Assembly (NCBI GenBank): GCA_017744365.1
Contig: JAGIBL010000001.1
Location: 682,001-746,000 of the forward strand
Direction of reading: 5' to 3'
Length of the DNA: 64,000 bases
From: Nocardioidaceae bacterium
GTDB taxonomy: Bacteria; Actinomycetota; Actinomycetes; Propionibacteriales; Nocardioidaceae
Positions 54,517 to 62,840 of the stretch are shown here, one piece after another. The notes beneath the pieces are model-generated. The model was not told the origin of the DNA. It did not search any database and was given only the letters and a program-made list of their open reading frames with translations. A program made the translations under genes and the position numbers. Numbering within the stretch: position 1 is the first letter of the stretch; each line of letters begins with the position of its first letter.

Positions 54517-55506
54517 ATGAGGAAGCTCAACTCACGCCGGCTCAAGGTGGGAGCCACGCTGCTCCTGGTCGCCTCGCTCGGCCTGGCCGGCTGCAGCTCG
54601 GACGACGGCGGGTCGGCCGGCGGCGGCGCCCCGAAGGCGAACGGCAAGCGGCTGACGATCGGCGTCTCGCTGATCAGCCAGCAGATCCCGATCCTCGCGA
54701 AGATCACCCAGGACTTCAAAGCCCTCGGCGACCGCTACGGATACGACGTGATCATCACCGACCCGAACAACGACGCCGCGAAGCAGATCCGCCAGGTGCG
54801 CGCGCTGATCGAGCGCAAGGTCGATGCGATCGTGACTGGCGCGGTGAACCCGGAGTCCTTCGAGCCGGTGCTCGACGAGGCGGTCGCAGCCGGGATCCCG
54901 ACGGTGCTGGTGGGCATCCCGCCGCTGGAGCAGCGCCGTGGCCTGGTGACGGTGGACTTCAACTGGTACGACTACGGCTACGCGGTCGGCAAGGCCTTCG
55001 CCCAGTGCATGAACGAGCGCCAGAGCGGCAAGGGCCAGGTCGGCCTGATCACGACCACCGCCGTCAGCGGCCCGGTGGTCGCGGACCGGATGAAGGGCGA
55101 GCGGGACGCGATCAAGGCGCTGGCCCCGGGCGTCGACATCGTCGCCGAGGCGGACGGCAAGAGCGACCGAGTCAAGGCGGTCCAGGGCGCTCGCACGATG
55201 CTGCGCGCCCACGGCGACATCGTCGGCTTCACCGGCATCGGCGACTCCGAGGTGATGGGCGCGATGCAGGCGTTCCGCGAGGCCGGCAAGGACCCGAAGA
55301 ATGGCTGCTTCGTCGGCCTGGACGGCAGTGAGGAAGGCATCAAGGCGCTCAAGGACGGCACCCTGTATGCCGAGTTCGACCCGCAGTACTCGAACTGGAT
55401 GGGTGCCGCCGCGGTGATCCTGCCGGAGATGGTGCGGGACAAGAAGTCCGCGTTCTGGAGCAGCAAGACCGTGTTGTTCACCCCGGCCCAGGCGACCGCC
55501 GAATGA
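54517..55506 (+). CDS. Sugar ABC transporter substrate-binding lipoprotein
   Basis: The ATG at 54517 follows GAAAGGAAA and gives 329 residues. The signal ends in LGLAGC with Cys26 lipidated. The mature part matches the periplasmic-binding-protein-like I family: IGVSLISQQIPILAKITQDFK, VDAIVTGAVNPESFEPVLDEAV and GFTGIGDSEVMGAMQA. This is the RbsB/xylose-binding type that recognises monosaccharides or short glycosides. It is the first gene of the import operon. Confidence 0.88.
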   Translation: MRKLNSRRLKVGATLLLVASLGLAGCSSDDGGSAGGGAPKANGKRLTIGVSLISQQIPILAKITQDFKALGDRYGYDVIITDPNNDAAKQIRQVRALIERKVDAIVTGAVNPESFEPVLDEAVAAGIPTVLVGIPPLEQRRGLVTVDFNWYDYGYAVGKAFAQCMNERQSGKGQVGLITTTAVSGPVVADRMKGERDAIKALAPGVDIVAEADGKSDRVKAVQGARTMLRAHGDIVGFTGIGDSEVMGAMQAFREAGKDPKNGCFVGLDGSEEGIKALKDGTLYAEFDPQYSNWMGAAAVILPEMVRDKKSAFWSSKTVLFTPAQATAE

Positions 55507-56549
55507 GCGCGTTCACCCTGCCCGACCGGTCGCCGTCCGCGGCGACCGGCTCGGGGACGCCGGGATCCACCGTCCAGCGCGAAGGCACCGGCATGCTGGT
55601 GCTCCGCGACCTGGCCATCGTGCTGGTGCTCGCGGTCACCATCGCGGTCTTCGTCGCCTGGTACGGCTGGGACTTCCTCAGCGCGGGCAACCTCGCCGAC
55701 ATCGCCGACTCTGCGTCGCTGACCGCGATCTTCGCCGTCGGCGAGGCGGTGGTGGTGATGGCCGGGCGCATCGACCTGTCCATCGCTCCGCTCGCCGCCG
55801 CGTCCGGCATCGTGGCCGCCAAGCTGCTCGAGGCCGGTGTGCCCAGCGTGCCCGCGCTGCTGCTCACGCTCGGGTTCGGCGCCGTGCTCGGCACGGTCAA
55901 CGGGCTGCTCGTCACCAAGGCCGGGATCTCTCCGCTCGTCGCCACGCTGGCGACACTGAGTACCTACAGCGGGCTGGCGTTCATCCTCGCGGACGGCAAC
56001 CAGATCTTCGGGGTCGACGGCTTCGCGTGGCTCGGCCAGCACCGGTTCGGCGGCACCCTGACCGCGCCCACCGTGGTGATGGTCGTCGTGGTCGTGGTGA
56101 CCGCGGTGTTCGTCCGTTCCACCGCGTGGGGCCTGCGGCTGCTCGCGGTCGGTGGCAACGAGGAGGCGGCCCGTCGCTGCGGGATCCGCACCGACGCCTA
56201 CACCGTCGGCGCGTTCGTCTTCTCCGGCTGCACCGCGGCGCTGGCCGGCTGCATCATGCTCGGCTTCCTCACGACCGCGGAGCCGACAGCCGCCAGCACC
56301 GCGGTCTTCGACGCCATCACCGCGGTCGCTCTCGGCGGCGTGGTGCTCTCCGGCGGCCAGGGCAACATCCTGCGGGTGCTCGCCGGAGCCCTGGTGCTCG
56401 GCGTGATCTCGACGGGGTTGCTGCTCAACGGCGTCGCGCCGTACTACGCCCTGGTCGTCACCGGCTGCTTGCTGGTGCTGGCGATCCTGCTGGAGAACTT
56501 GCTGACCGGCGCCGTGGAGCGCCGCCTGGAGAAGGGAGCGCGCGCATGA
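55503..56549 (+). CDS. Sugar ABC transporter permease (RbsC/FrcC type)
   Basis: The start overlaps the binding-protein stop. The 348-residue protein has about ten membrane spans and the RbsC-type signatures VVMAGRIDLSIAPLAAASGI and AVGGNEEAARRCGI. The last is the loop that contacts the ATPase. It ends in a basic stretch and overlaps the ATPase gene. Confidence 0.88.
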   Translation: MSAFTLPDRSPSAATGSGTPGSTVQREGTGMLVLRDLAIVLVLAVTIAVFVAWYGWDFLSAGNLADIADSASLTAIFAVGEAVVVMAGRIDLSIAPLAAASGIVAAKLLEAGVPSVPALLLTLGFGAVLGTVNGLLVTKAGISPLVATLATLSTYSGLAFILADGNQIFGVDGFAWLGQHRFGGTLTAPTVVMVVVVVVTAVFVRSTAWGLRLLAVGGNEEAARRCGIRTDAYTVGAFVFSGCTAALAGCIMLGFLTTAEPTAASTAVFDAITAVALGGVVLSGGQGNILRVLAGALVLGVISTGLLLNGVAPYYALVVTGCLLVLAILLENLLTGAVERRLEKGARA

Positions 56550-57322
56550 GCGCACCACTGCTCAGGTTGGACGGCGTCGCCAAGCGGTACGGCGGCCTGC
56601 AGGCGCTCGACGGGATCTCCTTCGAGGCCACCGGGGGCGAGGTGATCGCGCTGCTCGGCGACAACGGCGCCGGCAAGTCCACGCTGATGAAGGTCCTCGC
56701 CGGTGCCGAGAGCGCCGACGAGGGCACGATCAGCGTCCGAGGCGAGGCGCGCGACATCCGCTCGCCGCGGCAGGCCGAGCAGCTCGGCATCGAGATGGTC
56801 TACCAGGACCTGGCCCTGGTCGGGACCCTGGACGCCGCCGAGAACCTGCACCTGGGCCGGGAGCCGCGGCGGCGTGGGCTCGCCGGCCGGCTCGGGTTCA
56901 TCGACCGAGCGTCGATGCGCCGGGAGACGGTGGAGCAGATGCAGCGGCTCGGGGTCACCCGGCTGTCCCTGCGGCGCACCGTGACCATGCTGTCCGGCGG
57001 ACAGCGTCAGGCGATCGCGATCGCCCGGGCGACCAGCCGAGGCAGCGGCAGTGACGCCGACCGGATCCTGCTGCTCGACGAGCCGACCGCCGCGCTCGGC
57101 GTCGGCCAGCAGCGCCGGGTCCAAGAGCTGATCACCCGGCTGCGCGAGCGCGGCATGCTGGTCATCGTCATCTCGCACGACCTGGCCGCCTGCTTCGAGG
57201 TGGCCGATCGTCTGGTGGTCCTGCGACAGGGACGCAAGGTCGCCGACGTACGGACCGAGGAGACCAGCACTCAGGAGGTGGTCGGCTGGATCACCGGCGC
57301 CGCCGAGGTGGGGGCCCGATGA
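56546..57322 (+). CDS. Sugar ABC transporter ATPase, single-domain
   Basis: The 258-residue protein has Walker A GDNGAGKST (38-46), the signature LSGGQRQAIAIARA and Walker B ILLLDEPTAALG, then the H-loop ISHD. RbsA-type ATPases usually have two such domains in about 500 residues; this one has a single domain, like FrcA-type systems, so it should work as a homodimer. It is coupled to both neighbours by four-base overlaps. Confidence 0.9.
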   Translation: MSAPLLRLDGVAKRYGGLQALDGISFEATGGEVIALLGDNGAGKSTLMKVLAGAESADEGTISVRGEARDIRSPRQAEQLGIEMVYQDLALVGTLDAAENLHLGREPRRRGLAGRLGFIDRASMRRETVEQMQRLGVTRLSLRRTVTMLSGGQRQAIAIARATSRGSGSDADRILLLDEPTAALGVGQQRRVQELITRLRERGMLVIVISHDLAACFEVADRLVVLRQGRKVADVRTEETSTQEVVGWITGAAEVGAR

Positions 57323-58101
57323 GCACCTTCGCCGGCCGGTCCGCGATCGTCACGGGTGCCGGTCGCGGGATCGGCGCCGCAGTCGCGCGGATGCTTGCCG
57401 CCCGCGGCGCCCAGGTCGGCCTGGTGGACCTGGACACCGCCAACCTGGAGAACGTCCGGGCGAGCATCGAGGACAGCGGCGGTACCGCGCTGGCGGCGAC
57501 CGCCGACCTCACCGTCGAGGACCAGGTCCGCGACGCGATCGACCGGCTGGCCGGCGGGCTTGGTGGACTGGACGCGCTGGCCTCGTTCGCCGGCGTTGTC
57601 GGCTACGCCGCGATCCCGGATACCGTGGCGGCCGACTGGAACCGGATCATGGACACCAACGCACGCGGTGCGTTCCTGTGCGCCAAGCACGCGATTCCGC
57701 ACCTGCGAGTCCGCGGGGGCGGCTCGATCGTGCTCACCTCCTCGATCATGGCGTTCGCCTCCGAGAAGGCCGCCGGGGTCTACTCCGCCTCCAAGGCGGC
57801 CGTGGTGGCGCTGACCAACGCGCTCGCGCTCGACCACGCCGAGGAGGACATCCGGGTCAACGCCCTGGTGCCCGGGGTGATCCGCACCGAGCTCCTCACC
57901 GATGCCGCGCTGGCGTTGGCCGAACCGGGCCAGGACCCGGCCGAGCTCGTCGAGTCGTGGGGCGCCCGGCAGCCGATCGGCCGCAGCATCGACCCGGACG
58001 AGGTGGCCGAGGTCGCGCTGTTCCTGCTGTCCGGCGCCGCCAGTGCGGTGACCGGTTCGTGCTACCGCGTCGACGGTGGCCTGTTGAGCCGTCTCGGTTA
58101 G
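57319..58101 (+). CDS. SDR of the deoxysugar locus (5)
   Basis: The 260-residue protein starts within the ATPase stop. It has TGAGRGIGAAVA, the SFAG variant of NNAG, the LTSSIMA serine and the active-site YSASK. Placement of an SDR inside the transport operon suggests it acts first on the imported sugar. Confidence 0.78.
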   Translation: MSTFAGRSAIVTGAGRGIGAAVARMLAARGAQVGLVDLDTANLENVRASIEDSGGTALAATADLTVEDQVRDAIDRLAGGLGGLDALASFAGVVGYAAIPDTVAADWNRIMDTNARGAFLCAKHAIPHLRVRGGGSIVLTSSIMAFASEKAAGVYSASKAAVVALTNALALDHAEEDIRVNALVPGVIRTELLTDAALALAEPGQDPAELVESWGARQPIGRSIDPDEVAEVALFLLSGAASAVTGSCYRVDGGLLSRLG

Positions 58102-58140
58102 GCGGTTGACTGTGATGTCCGAGGAGAAGGAGAAGGACCC

Positions 58141-58986
58141 ATGAAGCTCGCGTGCTCCGACTACACGTTTCCCCTGCTGACGCCCGAGGAGGCCTGCACG
58201 CTGATCGCGAGCCTCGGCTTCGAGGGCGTCAACGTGGGGGTCTGGGGCTCGATCACCCAGCTGCGTGCCGACGACGCCGCCGCCGACCCGGCCGGGACCG
58301 GGCGCGCGGTGGCGTCGTTGCTGCGCGGCCACGGTCTGGTCCCCGCCGACGTCTTCCTGATCGCAAACCCGGACTACTCCGTGCTCGCGGTCAACCACCC
58401 TGATGCCGGCGAGCGGCAGCGCTCCCGGGACCTGTTCGGCCGCTGGCTGGAGCTGGCCGCCGAAGCAGGTGCCGAGGGGCTCACCGTGCTGCCGGGGCTC
58501 GACTTCGACGGCGTCCCGCACGAGGAGTCACTGGGCCGTGCGGCCGAGGAGCTCGCCCACCGGGTCGAGGCCGGCGCGGCCGCCGGCCTGGCGGTCTCGG
58601 TCGAGCCGCACATCGGCTCGGTGGTGGCCTCCCCGAAGGACACGATCCGGCTGCTCGAGCTCACCCCCGGGCTGCGGCTGACCCTGGACCACTCGCACTT
58701 CGCGATGCAGGGCTACGGCGTGGCCGAGCTCGACCCGGTGCTGGATCGGACCCGGCACCTGCATGCGCGGGGCGCCCGCGCCGAGCGCCTGCAAGTGGGC
58801 ATGAAGGAGAACGTCATCGACTACGAGCACGTGGTCGGCGGGCTCCGGGACGCCGGCTTCGACGGCTTCCTGATCACGGAGTACCTGTGGATCGACCAGG
58901 GCCGGTGCGACGAGTGCGACACGCTCTCGGAGACCATCCTGATGCGGGACCGGCTGCGCGTCGCTCTCGAGGCACACCCTTCGTAG
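58141..58986 (+). CDS. Sugar phosphate isomerase/epimerase-like TIM-barrel protein
   Basis: The 281-residue protein begins at an ATG behind a long purine-rich GAGGAGAAGGAGAAGG site. It has the xylose isomerase-like barrel pattern: LGFEGVNVGVWGS, GLTVLPGLDFDG, VSVEPHIGSV with the metal-ligand Glu, LTLDHSHFAMQG and DGFLITEYLW. Family members epimerise or isomerise free or oxidised sugars. It ends the transport operon in front of a strong terminator. Confidence 0.82.
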   Translation: MKLACSDYTFPLLTPEEACTLIASLGFEGVNVGVWGSITQLRADDAAADPAGTGRAVASLLRGHGLVPADVFLIANPDYSVLAVNHPDAGERQRSRDLFGRWLELAAEAGAEGLTVLPGLDFDGVPHEESLGRAAEELAHRVEAGAAAGLAVSVEPHIGSVVASPKDTIRLLELTPGLRLTLDHSHFAMQGYGVAELDPVLDRTRHLHARGARAERLQVGMKENVIDYEHVVGGLRDAGFDGFLITEYLWIDQGRCDECDTLSETILMRDRLRVALEAHPS

Positions 58987-58998
58987 AACACCGCACAG

Positions 58999-59033
58999 AA
59001 CGAGGGCCGCTCCCAGTGGGAGCGGCCCTCGTT
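58999..59033. terminator. Strong hairpin between convergent genes
   Basis: A perfect 16-bp stem (AACGAGGGCCGCTCCC with its complement) closes a three-base loop, 12 bases after the isomerase stop and 15 bases before the end of the convergent beta-helix gene. A short CTTCC run follows on the plus strand. Confidence 0.9.
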
Positions 59034-59048
59034 CTTCCCTACGGTGGG

Positions 59049-61034
59049 CTACCCGAGCAGGTCCCGGTACGCCGGCTCCAGGCCGGCCTCGCGGACGATC
59101 GCCGCGCAGCGCGGGTTCGCCTGACAGGCGGCCTCGAACTGGGTGTCGTCGGCCGGGAGCTGGGTGTTGTTCGCGGTGGTCACGTCTTCGACGGGTCCGC
59201 ACCAGAACACCGGCCCGCTGTCGGCCCAGAAGTTGCCCTCGAACCGCAGGTGCGTGATCTGCGCGCCGAGCGAGGCGAACGAGCAGCCACCGGTGGACCC
59301 GAAGGAGAAGTCGTAGACGACGTTGTCGGTGAGCTTGATCCAGCTCGAGCCCCAGTCGGTGTAGAGCGCCCAGTACGGCTGCTGCATGTCGTGAATGACG
59401 TTGCCGGAGATCTCCGCCGCGTCGTCCCACGAGGTGCCCTGGTGGAAGGTGGTGTAGATGCCACCGCTGTCGTAGAGCACGTTCATGTAGTCGAAGACGA
59501 GGTTGCCGAGGATCCGCGCCCCGCTGTTGTGCGGCTTGGCCGGGTCGACCGGGCCGTTCGCGCGCACGTTCTGGTTGTGCGCCTGGCCGACGACGATGCC
59601 GGCCGAGGGCAGGTCGTTGACCTGGTTGTGCGCGATGGTGAGCCGGGTGGTGCGGACCCCGAAGATGCCGGTCGAGCCCTGGTACTCCACGCCGATCCGG
59701 TGCACCCAGTTGTCCGACACCAGGTCGTCCTCGGTCACCGCGCCGGCGGTCTCCGGGCGGTCGTCGCCGACGATCACGCCGCCGCCGGAGATGTCGGTGA
59801 GCTCGTTGCCGCGGACCACCGAGTCCGAGCCGACCAGCTCCAGGCCGGTGGCGCCGAGACGCCGGAACCGGTTGCGCTCGACGGTGACGTCCTCGACTCG
59901 GCGGAAGAGCACGTTGCCCGGCATGTTCTGCGCCTTCGCGCTCATGCTCACCGCGAGCTGGGTGCCGTCGCCGTTCTCGAAGAACCCGCCGAGGTAGTGC
60001 ACGAAACCCTCGTCGGTGCTGGGCTGCAGCCAGGTCCCCTCGGCGAAGGTGAGCCCGCGGAAGGTGACGTCGTGCAGCGGTGCGGTGTCGGTGCCCTGGG
60101 CGTCGACGATCCGCTCCAGCGAGGCCGCGACGACGGTGCTGCGGTTGACCTGCTCACCGGGACGCGGCCGGTAGTGCAGCACGTGCTGGCCGGGCACCGA
60201 GCGGTCCAGGTAGAACGTGCCCGGCTGAGTCAGGAAGCTCAGGTCGTTCTCGATCGTGGCCGGGGTGACCCCGGTCCCGGGGAACCCGTTGGCACCGAAG
60301 ATCGCCACCAGCCTGCGGAAGCAGGGCTGCTTCATGGTGATCTTCGCGCCGCCGCCCACGGGGCTCACCGAGGCCACCCCGCAGCGCGGCTCGGCCCAGG
60401 TGAAGGCACCGGTGAAGACCAGCTCCACGTCCTGCGGCCGCTGCCAGCCCAGGGGAGCGGTGCTGCTCGTGGTGAACCCGTCCGGGGTCCGAGTCAGGTC
60501 CGGCAGTGTGCCGCCGATGCTGGCCCGGCGGGCGCGCACCCCGTCGACGTACAGCTGCCTGGTCTCCAGGTCGCCGGCGTCCGCCGTCCAGGAGCCGTCG
60601 CCGGCCGCGGTCCACCCGGTGATGTCGCGGCCTCCGCTGAGGACCACGTCGTCCTCTTGGCTGGTGCCGTACCGGTACGGCTGCCAGACCACCCGGTGCC
60701 CGTTCTCGCCGGAGTCGCCGAGGTTCTCGCGCAGGGTCAGCGGCTGGGTCAGCCGGTAGGTGCCAGCGTGCAGGTCCACGACGACGTCGCCGCGCATGCG
60801 CGCTGTCAGCGAGCGGACGTCCTGCTGCGCCCGCTGCACGGTGCGGAACGGCCGTCCTCGAGTGCCCGGGTCTCCGTCGTCACCCCAGGGAGCAACGTGC
60901 AGGTGGGTCTCCTGAGGAGTCCGGTCCGGGCTCGCGGCGGCGGGTGCCTGGGCACCGGCCACCAGCCCGGTGACGGCCAGCAGGACCGTGCCGGTGAGAC
61001 GGGCGGGTGGTCGTTTCCTTGTTCTCGTGGTCAT
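59049..61034 (-). CDS. Secreted right-handed parallel beta-helix protein, possible GH141-like glycosidase
   Basis: The ATG at 61034 gives 661 residues with a Sec signal peptide of about 34 residues (cleavage near APAAA). The mature start HVAPWGDDGDPGTRGRPFRTVQRAQQDVR is the usual opening of polysaccharide-active beta-helix proteins. Later parts show right-handed helix repeats (NRFRRLGATGLELVGSDSVVRGNELTDISGGGVIVG). I associate this plan with GH141, which includes an alpha-L-fucosidase acting on pectin, but lyase or epimerase activity is possible. It is the only exported enzyme in the locus and would supply fucosylated fragments. Confidence 0.72.
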   Translation of the reverse strand: MTTRTRKRPPARLTGTVLLAVTGLVAGAQAPAAASPDRTPQETHLHVAPWGDDGDPGTRGRPFRTVQRAQQDVRSLTARMRGDVVVDLHAGTYRLTQPLTLRENLGDSGENGHRVVWQPYRYGTSQEDDVVLSGGRDITGWTAAGDGSWTADAGDLETRQLYVDGVRARRASIGGTLPDLTRTPDGFTTSSTAPLGWQRPQDVELVFTGAFTWAEPRCGVASVSPVGGGAKITMKQPCFRRLVAIFGANGFPGTGVTPATIENDLSFLTQPGTFYLDRSVPGQHVLHYRPRPGEQVNRSTVVAASLERIVDAQGTDTAPLHDVTFRGLTFAEGTWLQPSTDEGFVHYLGGFFENGDGTQLAVSMSAKAQNMPGNVLFRRVEDVTVERNRFRRLGATGLELVGSDSVVRGNELTDISGGGVIVGDDRPETAGAVTEDDLVSDNWVHRIGVEYQGSTGIFGVRTTRLTIAHNQVNDLPSAGIVVGQAHNQNVRANGPVDPAKPHNSGARILGNLVFDYMNVLYDSGGIYTTFHQGTSWDDAAEISGNVIHDMQQPYWALYTDWGSSWIKLTDNVVYDFSFGSTGGCSFASLGAQITHLRFEGNFWADSGPVFWCGPVEDVTTANNTQLPADDTQFEAACQANPRCAAIVREAGLEPAYRDLLG

Positions 61035-61117
61035 CGATCGACGCCTTTGCTCGGGGCGCCCGGATCGGCGCCGTCGCGCACCGACGCTAATCGCAGACAA
61101 TGGCCGGGTCTACAGTT

Positions 61118-61127
61118 TTGGATCCTA
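61118..61127. promoter_or_regulatory. GGATCC-type GntR operator candidate (8)
   Basis: TTGGATCCTA lies 84 bases upstream of the beta-helix gene start. Confidence 0.55.
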
Positions 61128-61179
61128 AATCTTTCACAGCGACGAAATACATGCGAATTCTGCCACCATTGCGGACGGA

Positions 61180-61199
61180 ATGGATCCGATTGTGGTCAA
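61180..61199 (-). promoter_or_regulatory. GntR operator candidate (9) with -35 element
   Basis: On the minus strand TTGACC (61199-61194) is followed after four bases by TCGGATCCAT (61189-61180). This is the same -35/operator arrangement seen at 48550-48569, and it points to the beta-helix gene. Confidence 0.62.
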
Positions 61200-61231
61200 G
61201 TTGGTCCACTCCCTCCTCGGCCCGCTCGACC

Positions 61232-62785
61232 TCAGCTGATCTCCGGCAGCTCCTGGGCCGAGCCGAGCAGCACCCGGAACGGGTCGCCCTCCTCGGCGAT
61301 CCGGTCCAGCACCGTCCGGATCGTCCAGCGGTCCGGGCGCAGGTCCGGCTCGTCGAGCTCCTCCCACCGGATCGGGACCGAGACCGGGGCGCCGGGCGCC
61401 GGGCGTGTTGAGTACGGCCCGACCAAGGTCTTGTTGATCGCGTTCTGCGTGTAGTCGAGCCGGGCCAGGCCGGCGCGCTCCTTGACCGCCCACTTCCAGC
61501 TGACCAGTTCGGGCACGACCTTGCCGACCGTGCGCGACAGCTGCTCGACCCAGGCGCGCGTCTCCTCGAAGGTGTAGCCGTCGATCACCGGGACCCCGAT
61601 CTGGATCCCGCGGCGCCCGGTCACCTTGGCCCGCCCGGTCACGCCGAGGTGCTCCAGCGCGGTGCGGTGCAGCCGGGCCAGCGTGAGCAGGTCCTCCCAG
61701 GTCGTGCGCTCGCCTGGATCGAGGTCGACCAGCGCGTACGTCGGCTGGTGCGGTGCGCTGGTCCGCGAGGTCCACGGGTGCCACTCCAAGGCGCCGAAGT
61801 TGGCCGCCCAGGCCAGAGCGGCCGGCTCGTCGGCTACGACGTAGGTGGCGGTCTCGCCCTCGTCGGCGTCGGGGTTGTCCCAGGCGCCGAGCCACTCCGG
61901 CGCGTGGTCAGGTCGCTGCTTGTGCCAGAAGCCCTTCGTGCCGGCGCCGCCGGGGTAGCGGTGCAGGTTGAGCGCCCGGCCCTCGGTGTAGGGCAGCGCG
62001 GCGGGCGCCACCCGGGCGACGTACGCGAGCAGCTCGCGCTTGGTCACCGGCGGCTCGCCGTCGCGGCCCGCGAACAGCACCTTGTCGAGGTTGGTCACCT
62101 TCAGCTCGCGCCCGAAGACCTCCCAGGTGCCCTGCTTGCCGAGGGCGGCGAGCTCGTCGATGGCCTCGTCGGGCAGCGGCGCCGGATAGCTGCGCGGCCA
62201 GACGTCGTCGGGGTCGGCGCGCACCTCGTCGTTCGTGCGGCCGGTCAGAACCGAGCGCGGGTGCTCCTCAGGGTCCCAGCCCTCGACGGCGTGCTCGTCG
62301 CGCTTGTGCAGCAGCATCCACGGCTCGCCGCTCTCGCCGCGCGCCTCGCTCGTGCCCCGGCGAACCAGCACCAGACGGCCGCGCAGCTTCTCGCCGTGCA
62401 CCTCGGCGTGCAGCTCGCCGCGCTCGACGGTGCGGCGTGGGTCGGTGGTCTTGACCGGCTCCCAGGTGCCGGTGTCCCAGACGATCACGTCGCCGCCGCC
62501 GTACTCGCCGCGCGGGATGACCCCCTCGAAGTGCAGGTAGTCGACCGGGTGGTCCTCGACGTGCATCGCCAGCCGGCGCGCCTTCGGGTCCAGCGTCGGG
62601 CCCTTCGGAACGGCCCAGCTCACCAGCACGCCGTCCATCTCGAAGCGCAGGTCGTAGTGGAGCCGGGTGGCCCGGTGCCGCTGCACCACGAACCGGCCGC
62701 CCGGCCCGCCGGCGGTGCTGCCGGCGGGCTCGGGGGTCCGGGTGAAGTCGCGCTTGCGGCGGTAGACCTCGAGCGGGTCTCCCAT
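61232..62785 (-). CDS. LigD-like protein: 3-prime-phosphoesterase plus polymerase domains, no ligase
   Basis: The ATG at 62785 gives 517 residues. Residues about 25-180 are the LigD phosphoesterase domain (FVVQRHRATRLHYDLRFEMDGVL, HVEDHPVDYLHFEGVIP, GEYGGGDVIVWD). Residues about 225-510 are the LigD primase-polymerase domain (VTNLDKVLF, HRYPGGAGTKGFWHKQRPDHAP, YALVDLDPG with the catalytic aspartates, and RRGIQIGVPV). The order is phosphoesterase then polymerase, and the ATP-ligase domain is missing. Such proteins work in non-homologous end joining with a separate ligase and Ku, neither of which is in the complete part of the window. Confidence 0.9.
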   Translation of the reverse strand: MGDPLEVYRRKRDFTRTPEPAGSTAGGPGGRFVVQRHRATRLHYDLRFEMDGVLVSWAVPKGPTLDPKARRLAMHVEDHPVDYLHFEGVIPRGEYGGGDVIVWDTGTWEPVKTTDPRRTVERGELHAEVHGEKLRGRLVLVRRGTSEARGESGEPWMLLHKRDEHAVEGWDPEEHPRSVLTGRTNDEVRADPDDVWPRSYPAPLPDEAIDELAALGKQGTWEVFGRELKVTNLDKVLFAGRDGEPPVTKRELLAYVARVAPAALPYTEGRALNLHRYPGGAGTKGFWHKQRPDHAPEWLGAWDNPDADEGETATYVVADEPAALAWAANFGALEWHPWTSRTSAPHQPTYALVDLDPGERTTWEDLLTLARLHRTALEHLGVTGRAKVTGRRGIQIGVPVIDGYTFEETRAWVEQLSRTVGKVVPELVSWKWAVKERAGLARLDYTQNAINKTLVGPYSTRPAPGAPVSVPIRWEELDEPDLRPDRWTIRTVLDRIAEEGDPFRVLLGSAQELPEIS

Positions 62786-62840
62786 GCGGGCCCGGTGCCC
62801 CTGGCGGCACCGGGCCATGCGGCCGCCGGGCGGGTCAGGA

